Shown here: positions 51,870 through 60,618 of the stretch, piece by piece | Position numbering within the stretch: position 1 is the first letter of the stretch | How the letters are laid out: the number at the start of each line of letters is the position of its first letter | The notes under the pieces: generated by a model | What the model was told of the DNA's origin: nothing | The model's input: the letters and a program-made list of their open reading frames with translations, nothing else | The model's database searches: none | Assembly: GCF_000718095.1 (NCBI RefSeq) | Contig: NZ_JOEI01000007.1 | Location: forward strand, 360,468 to 424,467 | Source of the DNA: Streptomyces scopuliridis RB72 | GTDB lineage: Bacteria; Actinomycetota; Actinomycetes; Streptomycetales; Streptomycetaceae | Length of the DNA: 64,000 nt | Reading direction: 5' to 3' | Translations under genes and position numbers: made by a program

Positions 51870-52472
51870 ATGACCGTCATAGAGATTGACAGGATCGCCA
51901 TGGCCGACGAGAGCGACGAGCTGACTCTGGACAGGATGTTCCAGGCGCTCGAAAAGATGCCCGTCCCCGAGGGAATCAAGGTCGAGATCGTCGGGGGGAA
52001 CATCTTCATGTCGCCGCAACGGGACAGCCACTGGGAGATCATCCGCCGCATTGTGCGGGCCGTGGAAGACGCGTTCGGCATGGATGTGAAGGTGAAGTCG
52101 GACATGCGGTTCGACTTCCCGGGGCTCCTGAACGGGTTCTGCCCGGATGTCGTCAAGCTGGCGGCCGACGCGGTGCAGGATGCCCGTGGCCGATGGGACT
52201 TCACGGACGTGGAGTTCATCGCCGAGGTGATCTCGCGCGGTACCGCGGACAATGACTACGGCCCGAAGAAAGACGTGTACGCCTCGGCCGGCGTCCCCGT
52301 CTATGTCATCGCCGATCCGTACACCGGCAGGTGCCACATCTACACGGAGCCGAAGGAGGGCGAGTACACGGACGAACGGACCATCGCCTTCGGCAAGGAA
52401 ATCGACCTCACCCTCACCGGCGTGGAAAAGAAGATCCTGACCCTGAAGACCGACAAGTTCCCCCGCAGCTGA
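51870..52472 (+). CDS. Uma2-family nuclease-like protein (DUF820)
   Basis: This 200-residue protein has the restriction-endonuclease-like fold of the Uma2 family: VPEGIKVEIVGGNIFMSPQ, then PDVVKLAAD and FIAEVISRGTADNDYGPKKDVYASAGVPVYVIAD (seen as PD, E-V and K motifs). Streptomyces genomes hold many such genes, mostly without known function. GGGGAGGAG supports the ATG. No mobile element or partner nuclease lies nearby. Confidence 0.88.
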   Translation: MTVIEIDRIAMADESDELTLDRMFQALEKMPVPEGIKVEIVGGNIFMSPQRDSHWEIIRRIVRAVEDAFGMDVKVKSDMRFDFPGLLNGFCPDVVKLAADAVQDARGRWDFTDVEFIAEVISRGTADNDYGPKKDVYASAGVPVYVIADPYTGRCHIYTEPKEGEYTDERTIAFGKEIDLTLTGVEKKILTLKTDKFPRS

Positions 52473-52544
52473 CCCCCTCGCGTCCACGCAGTGGTGGCCC
52501 CGACCGAGCACACCCGGCCGGGGCCACCTCCCGTCCACCCTCGT

Positions 52545-54104
52545 CTACGCAGCCGTCGCCAGCTGCTCCTTCCTCGGTACAAACGCCACGTGCGGCCGTC
52601 CCCCGCGCAGGTCGACCTTCAGCCGTACCCCCGCCACCCGGGTCAGGATCAGACCGACCGTCGCCGCCGCGAGCAGCGAGACCACGCCGCCCGTGGCGAA
52701 GCCGACGTGGGCGCCGTACGTATCGGTGACCCAGCCCAGGAGCGGGCCGCCGATGGGGGTGCCGCCGACGAAGACCATCATGTAGAGGCTCATCACCCGG
52801 CCCCGCATCTCCGGGTCGGACGCCATCTGGACGCTCGTGTTGGCGCTGATGTTGGTCGTCAGGCCGAGCATGCCGATGGGCAGGAGCAGCAGCGAGAAGA
52901 GCCAGACCCACGGCGAGAAGGACACCACGATCTCCAGCACGCCGAAGGCCATCGCCGCGAGGACGAGCAGCCGCAGCCGGCTGGAGCCTCGGCGGGCGGC
53001 GAGCAGGGCGCCCGCCAGGGAGCCGGCCGCCATCAGGATGTTGAAGAAGGCGTACAGCCCGGCGCCGCCGTCATAGACCTCGTGCGCGTACGCCGTCAGC
53101 CAGATCGGGAAGTTGAAGCCGAAGGTGCCGATGAAGCCGACCAGGACGATCGGCCAGATCAGCTCGGGGCGGCCACGCACATAGCGCAGTCCCTCCCTGA
53201 GCTGGCCCTTTCCGCGCGGTACGCGGACGGACTTGTGCAGCTCGTGCTGGCGCATCAGCAGCAGTCCGGTGAGCGGGGCGATGAAGGACAGGCCGTTGAG
53301 CATGAAGGCCCAGCCGCTGCCGACCGTGGTGATCAGGACACCGGCGACGGCGGGGCCGATGAGCCGGGCGGACTGGAAGTTGGCCGAGTTGAGGCTGACC
53401 GCGTTGCGCAGCTGGCCGGGGCCGACCATCTCGGAGACGAAGGACTGGCGGCTCGGGTTGTCGACGACCGTCACCATGCCGAGCAGGAAGGCGATCAGAT
53501 AGACGTGCCAGACCTGGACATGTCCGGAGAGCGTCAGGACGGCGAGCGAGAGGCCGCACAGGCCCATCGCGCTCTGGGTGAAGAGCAGCAGCTGGCGCTT
53601 CGGGTAGCGGTCGGCGATGACGCCGCCGTAGAGGCCGAAGAGCAGCATCGGCAGAAACTGGAGAGCCGTCGTGATGCCGACGGCCGCCGATGAGCCGGTG
53701 AGGCTGAGGACCAGCCAGTCCTGGGTGATCCGGGACATCCACGTACCGATGTTGGAGACGACGGCGCCCGTCGCGAACAGCCGGTAGTTGCGGATCTTCA
53801 GCGACGAGAACGTCCCGCCGCCGGTCGTGCGCTCGACGGCCGGGCCGTCGGGTGTCTCACCGTCGGATATCTCGCGGTCAGATGGCTCGCCGCCGGATAT
53901 CTCGCCGTCGGATGTACAGCTGTCGCGCGGACCGCCGTCCTGAGTCGCACCCTCCGTTGTCGTGCTCTCCGAAGCGGGACTCTGCGAGGGCGGACTCTGC
54001 GAAGCCGGACTCCGCGAGGGCTGCGAGGTGGCTCTGTCCGAGGTGGTGAGGTCGTGGGTGGATTTCGGTGCGGGGGCGGAGTCTGCTCCGGATCCCGTAC
54101 TCAA
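52545..54104 (-). CDS. MFS transporter with a long low-complexity N-terminus
   Basis: This 519-residue protein has about 12 membrane helices, of the EntS/macrolide-efflux type of the major facilitator superfamily (RITQDWLVLSLTGSSAAVG and VIADRYPKRQLLLF, the conserved A-loop). The first 100 residues are Ser/Gln/Glu/Gly rich with repeats such as SQSPPSQSPASES. The start is a TTG at 54104 with AAGGAGG 10-11 bases upstream. It lies 29 bases after a MarR gene and is probably a drug exporter under its control. Confidence 0.9.
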   Translation of the reverse strand: MSTGSGADSAPAPKSTHDLTTSDRATSQPSRSPASQSPPSQSPASESTTTEGATQDGGPRDSCTSDGEISGGEPSDREISDGETPDGPAVERTTGGGTFSSLKIRNYRLFATGAVVSNIGTWMSRITQDWLVLSLTGSSAAVGITTALQFLPMLLFGLYGGVIADRYPKRQLLLFTQSAMGLCGLSLAVLTLSGHVQVWHVYLIAFLLGMVTVVDNPSRQSFVSEMVGPGQLRNAVSLNSANFQSARLIGPAVAGVLITTVGSGWAFMLNGLSFIAPLTGLLLMRQHELHKSVRVPRGKGQLREGLRYVRGRPELIWPIVLVGFIGTFGFNFPIWLTAYAHEVYDGGAGLYAFFNILMAAGSLAGALLAARRGSSRLRLLVLAAMAFGVLEIVVSFSPWVWLFSLLLLPIGMLGLTTNISANTSVQMASDPEMRGRVMSLYMMVFVGGTPIGGPLLGWVTDTYGAHVGFATGGVVSLLAAATVGLILTRVAGVRLKVDLRGGRPHVAFVPRKEQLATAA

Positions 54105-54133
54105 AGTGGGTTCGCCTCCTTACGGCGCGCGGA

Positions 54134-54574
54134 TTACAAGTGGGCGAGCTTCTCCAGTACGGGGGCGGCAGCGCGCAGCTTCGCCCACTCGTCATCGTCC
54201 AGGCCCTCGGCGAGGGACGCCAGCCAGACATTGCGCTTGCGACGGCTCTCTTCGAGCATCGCCTCGGCCCGCTCTGTCTGGCTGACCACCTTCTGCCGAC
54301 GGTCGTCGGGGTGCGGCTCAAGCCTGACGAGACCCTTCGCTTCGAGCAGCGCCACGATGCGGGTCATCGACGGCGGCTGGACGTGCTCCTTGCGCGCCAG
54401 CTCGCCCGGGGTGGCGGAACCGCAGCGGGCCAGGGTGCCCAGTACCGACATCTCGGTGGGGCTCAGCGATTCGTCGACACGTTGGTGCTTCAGGCGCCGG
54501 CCCAGCCGCATGACGGCGGAGCGAAGAGAGTTCACGGCGGCTTCGTTCTCGTCGCCGTGGAGCAGGTCAGGCAT
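54134..54574 (-). CDS. MarR-family repressor of the MFS exporter
   Basis: The 146-residue winged-helix protein has LSPTEMSVLGTLARCGSATPGELARKE and a DPDDRRQKVV-like wing (HPDDRRQKV). It is the first gene of an operon with the MFS transporter. There is no Shine-Dalgarno sequence, and a palindrome begins 9 bases before the start codon, which suggests a leaderless transcript whose promoter is covered by the operator. Confidence 0.92.
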   Translation of the reverse strand: MPDLLHGDENEAAVNSLRSAVMRLGRRLKHQRVDESLSPTEMSVLGTLARCGSATPGELARKEHVQPPSMTRIVALLEAKGLVRLEPHPDDRRQKVVSQTERAEAMLEESRRKRNVWLASLAEGLDDDEWAKLRAAAPVLEKLAHL

Positions 54575-54582
54575 GTTTGTTA

Positions 54583-54598
54583 GGGTAACTCATTACCC
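54583..54598. promoter_or_regulatory. MarR operator candidate
   Basis: GGGTAA-CTCA-TTACCC is a perfect 6-base dyad with a four-base centre in an A+T-rich stretch directly upstream of the MarR start. Confidence 0.6.
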
Positions 54599-54734
54599 AA
54601 TCTAAATACCACCGGGATGCACGCACCCAGAGGCACGCGCCGGGCGCAAAGATCATGCGGAGGATCACCCGTACGAGTGAGAGCGCTGCGGAAAGTGACG
54701 CGCCGGGGCGCGTACGGGCCCGACCCTGGTGCGT

Positions 54735-54917
54735 ATGGGATCGACAGTGCTCAGCCTGCGGATCGACGGTCAGCTGCTCGACCGGCTCCGGCGGCATGCC
54801 GCCATACGCGGAATGAGCGTCCAGGACTATGTGGTCCGGACGCTCATTCGCGATGACTTCGACGAACGCTTCAAGTCGGCCGTCGAGGAGACGGAGAAGT
54901 TCTACGGGGTGAAATGA
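54735..54917 (+). CDS. Small ribbon-helix-helix protein
   Basis: The 60-residue protein has VLSLRIDGQLLDRLRRHAAIRGMSVQDYVVRTLI, a beta-strand followed by two helices typical of the Arc/CopG fold (key residues R9, D11 and the RGMSV turn). It is the DNA-binding half of antitoxins or small regulators, yet no toxin-like gene adjoins it. The ATG at 54735 and GTG at 54729 lack a ribosome site; a leaderless start is possible. Confidence 0.7.
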   Translation: MGSTVLSLRIDGQLLDRLRRHAAIRGMSVQDYVVRTLIRDDFDERFKSAVEETEKFYGVK

Positions 54918-54947
54918 GGCGGCCCCGGCCAGTGGTGAGGCAGGGCA

Positions 54948-56402
54948 CTACGTCAGGCCCAGCGCCGGCATCGCGTAGTAGAAGACGAAGACCGCCGAGA
55001 CGACATACATCGCCACCGGCACCTCACGGCCGCGCCCGGCCGCCAGCCGCAGCACGCTGAAGCTGATGAAGCCGATACCGATGCCGTTCGTGATCGAGTA
55101 CGTGAACGGCATCATCACCATCGCCAGGAAGGCCGGAACGGCGATGGTGAAGTCGCTCCAGTCGATGTCCCGTACCGAACCGGCCAGGATCAGGAAGCCG
55201 ACCGCCACCAGCGCGGGCGTCGCGGCCTGGGACGGGACCATCGTCGCCAGTGGCGTGAAGAACAGCGCCACCGCGAAGAGCAGACCCGAGACGATGGACG
55301 CCAGCCCGGTCCGCGCGCCCTCGCCGACACCGGCCGTGGACTCCACGAAGCAGGTGTTCGCCGAGGCCGAGGACGCGCCGCCGGCCGCGACCGCGATGCC
55401 GTCGACGAAGAGGACCTTGTTGATCCCGGGCAGGTTCCCCTGCTTGTCCATCAGCTTGGCCTCGTCGCCGACGCCGAGGATCGTGCCCATCGCGTCGAAG
55501 AAGGACGACAGCAGCACGGTGAAGACGAACAGCACACCGGTCAGGACACCGGCCTTCTCGAAGCCGCCGAACAGGCTGAAGTCCCCGATCAGACCGAAGT
55601 CCGGGGTGGAGACCGGGTTGCCCGGCCACTTCGGGGTCGTCAGACCCCAGCTCGGCACCTTCACGACCGCGTTGATGATCACCGCCAGGGCCGTCATCGC
55701 CACGATGGAGATCAGGATCGCGCCCGGCACCTTGCGGATGATCAGTGCGAGCGTGAGCAGCACCCCGAGGGCGAAGACCAGGACCGGCCAGCCGTGCAGA
55801 TGCCCGTTGGAGCCGAGTTGGAGCGGCACGGTGGTCCGGGCGATGTCCGGGATACGCGAGACGAAGCCGGAGTCGACCAGCCCGATCAGCATGATGAAGA
55901 GGCCGATACCGATCGCGATGCCCTTGCGCAGCCCGAGCGGCACGGCGCTCATCACACGCTCCCGCAGACCGGTCGCCACCAGCAGCATCACCACGAAACC
56001 GGCGAGTACGACCATGCCCATCGCGTCCGGCCAGCTCATCCTGGGGGCGAGCTGGAGGGCGACGACGGTGTTGACGCCGAGGCCGGCCGCCAGGGCGATC
56101 GGCACATTGCCGATGACCCCCATCAGCAGCGTGGAGAAGGCCGCGGTCAGCACGGTCGCGGTGACCAGCTGACCGTTGTCGAGCTGATGCCCGTACATGT
56201 CCTTCGCGCTGCCGAGAATGATCGGGTTCAGCACGATGATGTACGCCATCGCGAAGAAGGTGGCGAAGCCGCCGCGTACCTCACGGCCGACCGTGGAGCC
56301 GCGCTCCGAGATCTTGAAGAACAGGTCCAGCCCGCCGGACGGCTGCCCGGGGGTCGGCGGCTGGGCATCGGAACCGACCGGAGCGGTGGCCGAGGGGGGC
56401 AT
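54948..56402 (-). CDS. NCS2-family purine permease (AzgA/PbuG type)
   Basis: This 484-residue permease imports purines such as adenine, guanine or hypoxanthine with protons. It has 12-14 helices and the family blocks GSTVGREVRGGF, FTVLLSSFFDAMGTILGVG, SSASANTCFVESTAGVGEGARTGL (short motif ESTAGVGEG) and PALVAVGFLILAGSV. The ATG at 56402 (MPPSATAP) precedes a Pro/Gly-rich 30-residue tail. Confidence 0.92.
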   Translation of the reverse strand: MPPSATAPVGSDAQPPTPGQPSGGLDLFFKISERGSTVGREVRGGFATFFAMAYIIVLNPIILGSAKDMYGHQLDNGQLVTATVLTAAFSTLLMGVIGNVPIALAAGLGVNTVVALQLAPRMSWPDAMGMVVLAGFVVMLLVATGLRERVMSAVPLGLRKGIAIGIGLFIMLIGLVDSGFVSRIPDIARTTVPLQLGSNGHLHGWPVLVFALGVLLTLALIIRKVPGAILISIVAMTALAVIINAVVKVPSWGLTTPKWPGNPVSTPDFGLIGDFSLFGGFEKAGVLTGVLFVFTVLLSSFFDAMGTILGVGDEAKLMDKQGNLPGINKVLFVDGIAVAAGGASSASANTCFVESTAGVGEGARTGLASIVSGLLFAVALFFTPLATMVPSQAATPALVAVGFLILAGSVRDIDWSDFTIAVPAFLAMVMMPFTYSITNGIGIGFISFSVLRLAAGRGREVPVAMYVVSAVFVFYYAMPALGLT

Positions 56403-56623
56403 GCGGAACCTCAGTCGTCGTAAGAACAGGGGCGGGCGGGACAGGAAAAAGAACAGGCGAGCGAGCAAAATCCAGCCAGACTTGGACATTCAGACGAACA
56501 AATCAAGTCAGCCAGAAACCGTTTCAGTATGAATACATGAGTCGAAGATCGCTATCTCCGCGCGTAGACCCTTGAACCGCCCGCCTCCGCGACCCCCTGT
56601 CGGCCCCGCATAGACTGACGGGC

Positions 56624-56917
56624 ATGACCGGTTCTTGGACGGGAACTCCCCGGCGTGCGGCGCCCGAGCCCCTGGAGGGGCCGGTCGTCGGCACCATCAC
56701 GGGCGGCACGATCATCTGGTTCGCCCTCTTCCTTCTCCAGCTCCCGTTCTACGGCTGGTTCAGCGACCACGGGCACGCCTGGTGGATCTGGACCTGTCTC
56801 GCCGGCGGCGGCCTCGGGCTCATCGGCATCTGGTACGTACGGAAACGGGACGCGGCGATCAAGCGCGCGGCGGCGGAGAAGGCGGACAGCGCCGACCACC
56901 CCGACGACACCCCCTGA
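56624..56917 (+). CDS. DUF2530 small membrane protein
   Basis: The 97-residue protein has two hydrophobic helices (about residues 22-40 and 50-68), a conserved WWIWT turn and a basic C-terminal tail (RKRDAAIKRAAAEKA). This matches the actinobacterial DUF2530 family of unknown function. It is divergent from the permease and precedes the P-type ATPase by about 170 bases. Confidence 0.85.
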   Translation: MTGSWTGTPRRAAPEPLEGPVVGTITGGTIIWFALFLLQLPFYGWFSDHGHAWWIWTCLAGGGLGLIGIWYVRKRDAAIKRAAAEKADSADHPDDTP

Positions 56918-57086
56918 CCAGCTCCCTGACCAGCGCCCTGGCAGCGGGACCCTGACCCGACCCCGGCCAAAGTCTCATCCCGGCCCCCCTCCTCGTACTG
57001 CCAGGGGACGATCCGCCTCGTCCCCGGGTCGGATCTTCTCCCCGGCCGGCGGGTGAACGCGCCCGACCAGCCGTACCGTCGGAACC

Positions 57087-59627
57087 ATGACGCAGCGGGC
57101 GAAGATCGACACCGACGGCTCCGAGCCCCATGGCCCCGAGCCGCACGGCCGCGGATCTCACGGCCCGACCGGCCCGACCGGCCCCACTGGATCGACCGGT
57201 TCAACCGGCCGCACCGGCCCGGCCATCGACGCGGGTGCCGAACTCGACCCCGTACACCCCATGCGGCCACCCCGCCCCAGCGATCGCCACAGCGGCCTGA
57301 CCGCCGCCGAGGTCGCGCGTCATATCGCCCGCGGCGAGGTCAACGACGTCCCGGTCCGCAGCAGCCGCTCCCTCTCCGAGATCGTCCGCGCCAACGTCTT
57401 CACCCGCTTCAACGCGATCATCGGCGTGCTCTGGGCGATCATGTTCTTCGTCGCGCCGATCCAGGACACCCTCTTCGGCTTCGTGATCATCGCCAACACC
57501 GGAATCGGCATCATCCAGGAGTGGCGCGCCAAGCGGACCCTCGACGGGCTCGCGGTCATCGGCGAGGCCAAGCCGACCGTACGGCGTGACGGCGTCGCCG
57601 CCGAGATCTCCACCAGCGAGATCGTCCTCGGGGACCTCATCGAGCTGGGCCCCGGTGACAAGGTCGTGGTCGACGGCGAGATGGTCGAGGCCGACAGCAT
57701 CGAGGTCGACGAGTCGCTGCTCACCGGCGAGGCCGATCCGGTCCTGAAACGCCCCGGCGACCAGGTGATGTCGGGCAGCTTCGTGGTCGTGGGCGGCGGC
57801 GCGTTCCGGGCGACCAAGGTCGGGCGCGACGCCTATGCCGCGCAGCTCGCGGAGGAGGCGTCGCGCTTCACACTGGTCGACTCCGAGCTGCGCAACGGCA
57901 TCAGCACGATCCTCAAGTACGTCACGTGGATGATGATCCCGACCGCCCTCGGACTGATCATCAGCCAGCTCGTCGTCAAGCAGACCGATTTCAAGAACTC
58001 CATCGCCAGGACCGTCGGCGGCATCGTGCCGATGATCCCCGAGGGGCTCGTCCTGCTGACCTCCGTCGCCTTCGCGATCGGCGTCATCCGGCTCGGCCGC
58101 AAGCAGTGCCTGGTGCAGGAGCTGCCCGCCATCGAGGGGCTGGCGCGCGTCGATGTCGTCTGTCTCGACAAGACGGGCACGCTCACCGAGGGCGGCATGG
58201 ACGTCCGCGAGCTGCGACCGCTGAACGGCGCGGACGTGACGTACGTACGGCAGGTCCTCGGCGCGATCGGGCAGTCCGACCCGCGCCCCAACGCCAGCCT
58301 CCAGGCGATCAGCGACGCCTACCGCGACGAGAGCGGGCGGTGGCCCGTCACGAAGGCGCTGCCCTTCTCCTCCGTACGCAAGTACAGCGGCGCCGCCTTC
58401 GGCGAGGCCGGCGGCGAGTCCGCCCGCTGGCTGCTCGGCGCGCCCGATGTGCTGCTGGCCTCCGACGATCCCGCGCTCGCCGAGATCGACCACCTCAACC
58501 AGCAGGGCCTGCGCGTCCTGCTGCTCGCCCGCACCGACAGCGAGCTCGACGCCCCCGACGCCGCGTTCGGGGCCCGCGCGACCGCGCTCGTCGTCCTGGA
58601 GCAGCGGCTGCGGCCCGACGCCGCCGACACCCTCGCGTACTTCGCGGAGCAGGACGTCGCCGCCAAGGTCATCTCCGGCGACAACGCGGTCTCGGTCGGC
58701 GCGGTGGCCGGAAAGCTCGGCCTCCCGGGCGCGGAGCACACGGTCGACGCCCGGCAGCTGCCCGCCGAGCGGGCGGAGATGGCCGAGGCGCTGGACTCCG
58801 GCGCGGTCTTCGGCCGGGTCACCCCGCAGCAGAAACGCGACATGGTCGGCGCGCTCCAGTCACGCGGGCATACGGTCGCGATGACCGGGGACGGCGTCAA
58901 CGACGTCCTGGCGCTGAAGGACGCGGACATCGGCGTCTCGATGGGCTCCGGCTCGGAGGCGACGCGCGCCGTCGCCCAGATCGTGCTGCTCAACAACAGC
59001 TTCTCGACGCTGCCGTCGGTGGTCGCCGAGGGCCGCCGGGTCATCGGCAACATCACGCGCGTGGCAACGCTCTTCCTGACGAAGACGGTCTACTCGGTGC
59101 TGCTGGCGATCCTGGTGGCCTGCTTCCAGGTGGAGTACCCGTTCCTGCCGCGCCATCTGACGCTGCTCTCGACGCTGACGATCGGCATCCCGGCGTTCTT
59201 CCTGGCGCTGGCCCCGAACACGGAGCGCGCGCGGCCGCACTTCGTACGCAGGGTGATGCGGTACGCGATCCCCTCGGGCGTCATCGCGGCGATCGCCACC
59301 TTCGCCACGTATCTGCTGGCCCGGAGCTACTACTCCGGCCCCGACGCCCTGAACGCGGAGACCAGCGCGGCCACGCTCACGCTGTTCCTGGTCTCCATGT
59401 GGGTGCTGGCGATCGTCGCGCGCCCCTACACCTGGTGGCGGATCTGCCTGGTGGTGTCGATGGCGGCGGCGTTCCTGGTGGTGCTGGCCGTGCCATGGCT
59501 CCAGCACTTCTTCGCGCTGAAACTGGTGGGTACGACGATGCCGTGGGCGGCGGTCGCGATCGCGGTGGTGGCGTCGGCGGCGCTTGAGTTCTGCTGGCGG
59601 TGGGTGGGCCGCAGATACCCGGCGTAG
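57087..59627 (+). CDS. CtpE-like cation P-type ATPase
   Basis: The 846-residue pump transports a cation, with the mycobacterial relative CtpE linked to calcium uptake. The phosphorylated Asp is D361 (DKTGTLTEG), the ATP hinge is TGDGVNDVLALKDADIGVS (D602), the actuator loop reads ESLLTGEADPV, and the membrane motif is PMIPEGLVLL. About 8-10 helices are visible. Residues 24-46 form a GPTGPTGPTGSTGSTGRTG collagen-like run (shown in part), unusual in a pump and preceded by a His/Gly-rich segment. The ATG follows a weak ribosome site. A GC hairpin ends the transcript. Confidence 0.9.
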   Translation: MTQRAKIDTDGSEPHGPEPHGRGSHGPTGPTGPTGSTGSTGRTGPAIDAGAELDPVHPMRPPRPSDRHSGLTAAEVARHIARGEVNDVPVRSSRSLSEIVRANVFTRFNAIIGVLWAIMFFVAPIQDTLFGFVIIANTGIGIIQEWRAKRTLDGLAVIGEAKPTVRRDGVAAEISTSEIVLGDLIELGPGDKVVVDGEMVEADSIEVDESLLTGEADPVLKRPGDQVMSGSFVVVGGGAFRATKVGRDAYAAQLAEEASRFTLVDSELRNGISTILKYVTWMMIPTALGLIISQLVVKQTDFKNSIARTVGGIVPMIPEGLVLLTSVAFAIGVIRLGRKQCLVQELPAIEGLARVDVVCLDKTGTLTEGGMDVRELRPLNGADVTYVRQVLGAIGQSDPRPNASLQAISDAYRDESGRWPVTKALPFSSVRKYSGAAFGEAGGESARWLLGAPDVLLASDDPALAEIDHLNQQGLRVLLLARTDSELDAPDAAFGARATALVVLEQRLRPDAADTLAYFAEQDVAAKVISGDNAVSVGAVAGKLGLPGAEHTVDARQLPAERAEMAEALDSGAVFGRVTPQQKRDMVGALQSRGHTVAMTGDGVNDVLALKDADIGVSMGSGSEATRAVAQIVLLNNSFSTLPSVVAEGRRVIGNITRVATLFLTKTVYSVLLAILVACFQVEYPFLPRHLTLLSTLTIGIPAFFLALAPNTERARPHFVRRVMRYAIPSGVIAAIATFATYLLARSYYSGPDALNAETSAATLTLFLVSMWVLAIVARPYTWWRICLVVSMAAAFLVVLAVPWLQHFFALKLVGTTMPWAAVAIAVVASAALEFCWRWVGRRYPA

Positions 59628-59647
59628 CTCCCGGCGGAAACGGCGAA

Positions 59648-59670
59648 GGGCCCGGCAGGCTGCCGGGCCC
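59648..59670. terminator. 10-bp stem-loop terminator between convergent genes
   Basis: GGGCCCGGCA and TGCCGGGCCC pair around GGC in the 59-base gap between the pump and secreted-protein stops. Confidence 0.85.
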
Positions 59671-59686
59671 CTCGCGCGCGCTTGGA

Positions 59687-60484
59687 CTACCTCACGTCAA
59701 CGAAGTCACCGGTGGCGTTGACCGCGGGGGTCGAGGCCGTACCGGCGAAGCTCCAGCGCCAGTAGCCGTCCTCCACGGCCTTGACCGTGGTCTTCAGCGT
59801 GCCGGTGCTGGAACCCTTCACCGTCTTGACGGTGGTGTACGTGCTGCTGTTCTTCTTCCGGAACTGGAGCTTCACGTCCTGAGTGGCGTAGCCCTTGTAG
59901 GTGCCGGTCTCCCAGTTGGCGCGGGACAGCTTGCCGGTGACCGTGAGGGTGCCGCCCTTCTTCACGGGCTCCGGAGAGGCGTTGACGTCCAGCTTGGAGA
60001 GCCGCTGGAAACGGACCGAGGAGAACGTGTCCTTCTCGGTGAAGTTCCCGTCCTTGCCCCATGCGGCGGCGTAGACCCGCCAGGACTTGGCGTCGGCGTT
60101 CCACAGGTATCCGGGGTCGACCGTGATGGTGAGGGTGCAGGTCGAGGTGGTGGCGTTCGCGGCCTTGCAGTTGGCCGTTTCCCCGTCCGGGTGGAACCCG
60201 AAGCCGTACAGGTTCGGGTTGCTGTCCCGGCCCTTCCAGATGTAGGAGAGAGCGTCCTGGATGCCCGAGGCGTGGGACGCGGTGACGGAGACCGTCACCT
60301 TCTTGGTGGCGGTGGTGCCGAGCACGATCGGCTTGCCGCTGTTCACCACCGTCTTGCTGATCACCGGGACGGCGTCCGCCCCCGTCGGCGCGAACGAAGG
60401 GCCGCTCGCCCGTGAGACCGGTACGGCGAGGGCGGACAGGGCCAAGGCGCCGGAGACAGCGGCAACAGTGACACGAATACGCAT
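59687..60484 (-). CDS. Secreted protein with Ig-like calcium-binding-type domains
   Basis: The 265-residue protein has a signal peptide (MRIRVTVAAVSGALALSALAVPVS, cleaved after SRAS). Two beta-rich domains follow, with a Cys pair (NCKAAN and STCTL) in the first and a repeated KKGGTLTVTGKL/YWRWSFAGTASTPAVNATGDFVDVR pattern in the second. Similar short exported proteins are common in Streptomyces without known function; I am unsure of the family name. GGGG lies six bases before the ATG. Confidence 0.8.
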   Translation of the reverse strand: MRIRVTVAAVSGALALSALAVPVSRASGPSFAPTGADAVPVISKTVVNSGKPIVLGTTATKKVTVSVTASHASGIQDALSYIWKGRDSNPNLYGFGFHPDGETANCKAANATTSTCTLTITVDPGYLWNADAKSWRVYAAAWGKDGNFTEKDTFSSVRFQRLSKLDVNASPEPVKKGGTLTVTGKLSRANWETGTYKGYATQDVKLQFRKKNSSTYTTVKTVKGSSTGTLKTTVKAVEDGYWRWSFAGTASTPAVNATGDFVDVR

Positions 60485-60618
60485 GTATTCCCCAAGTCTG
60501 GTCTGGGGGTCTGCTGACCCGACAGACCAGACCTCAGGCGAACGTGAAAGGTTGTACACAAAAATGAACTCTTCGCGAAGACCGGTTTGAGACGGCCGAA
60601 CCCCTCACTGAACCACCG

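Noticed and set aside
51870..52472. Uma2 gene as evidence of a restriction or defence island
   Set aside because: Uma2/DUF820 genes are numerous and scattered in Streptomyces, and none of the neighbours is a defence gene.
54735..54917. Toxin-antitoxin module around the RHH gene
   Set aside because: No small toxin-like gene lies on either side; neighbours are MarR and NCS2 permease.
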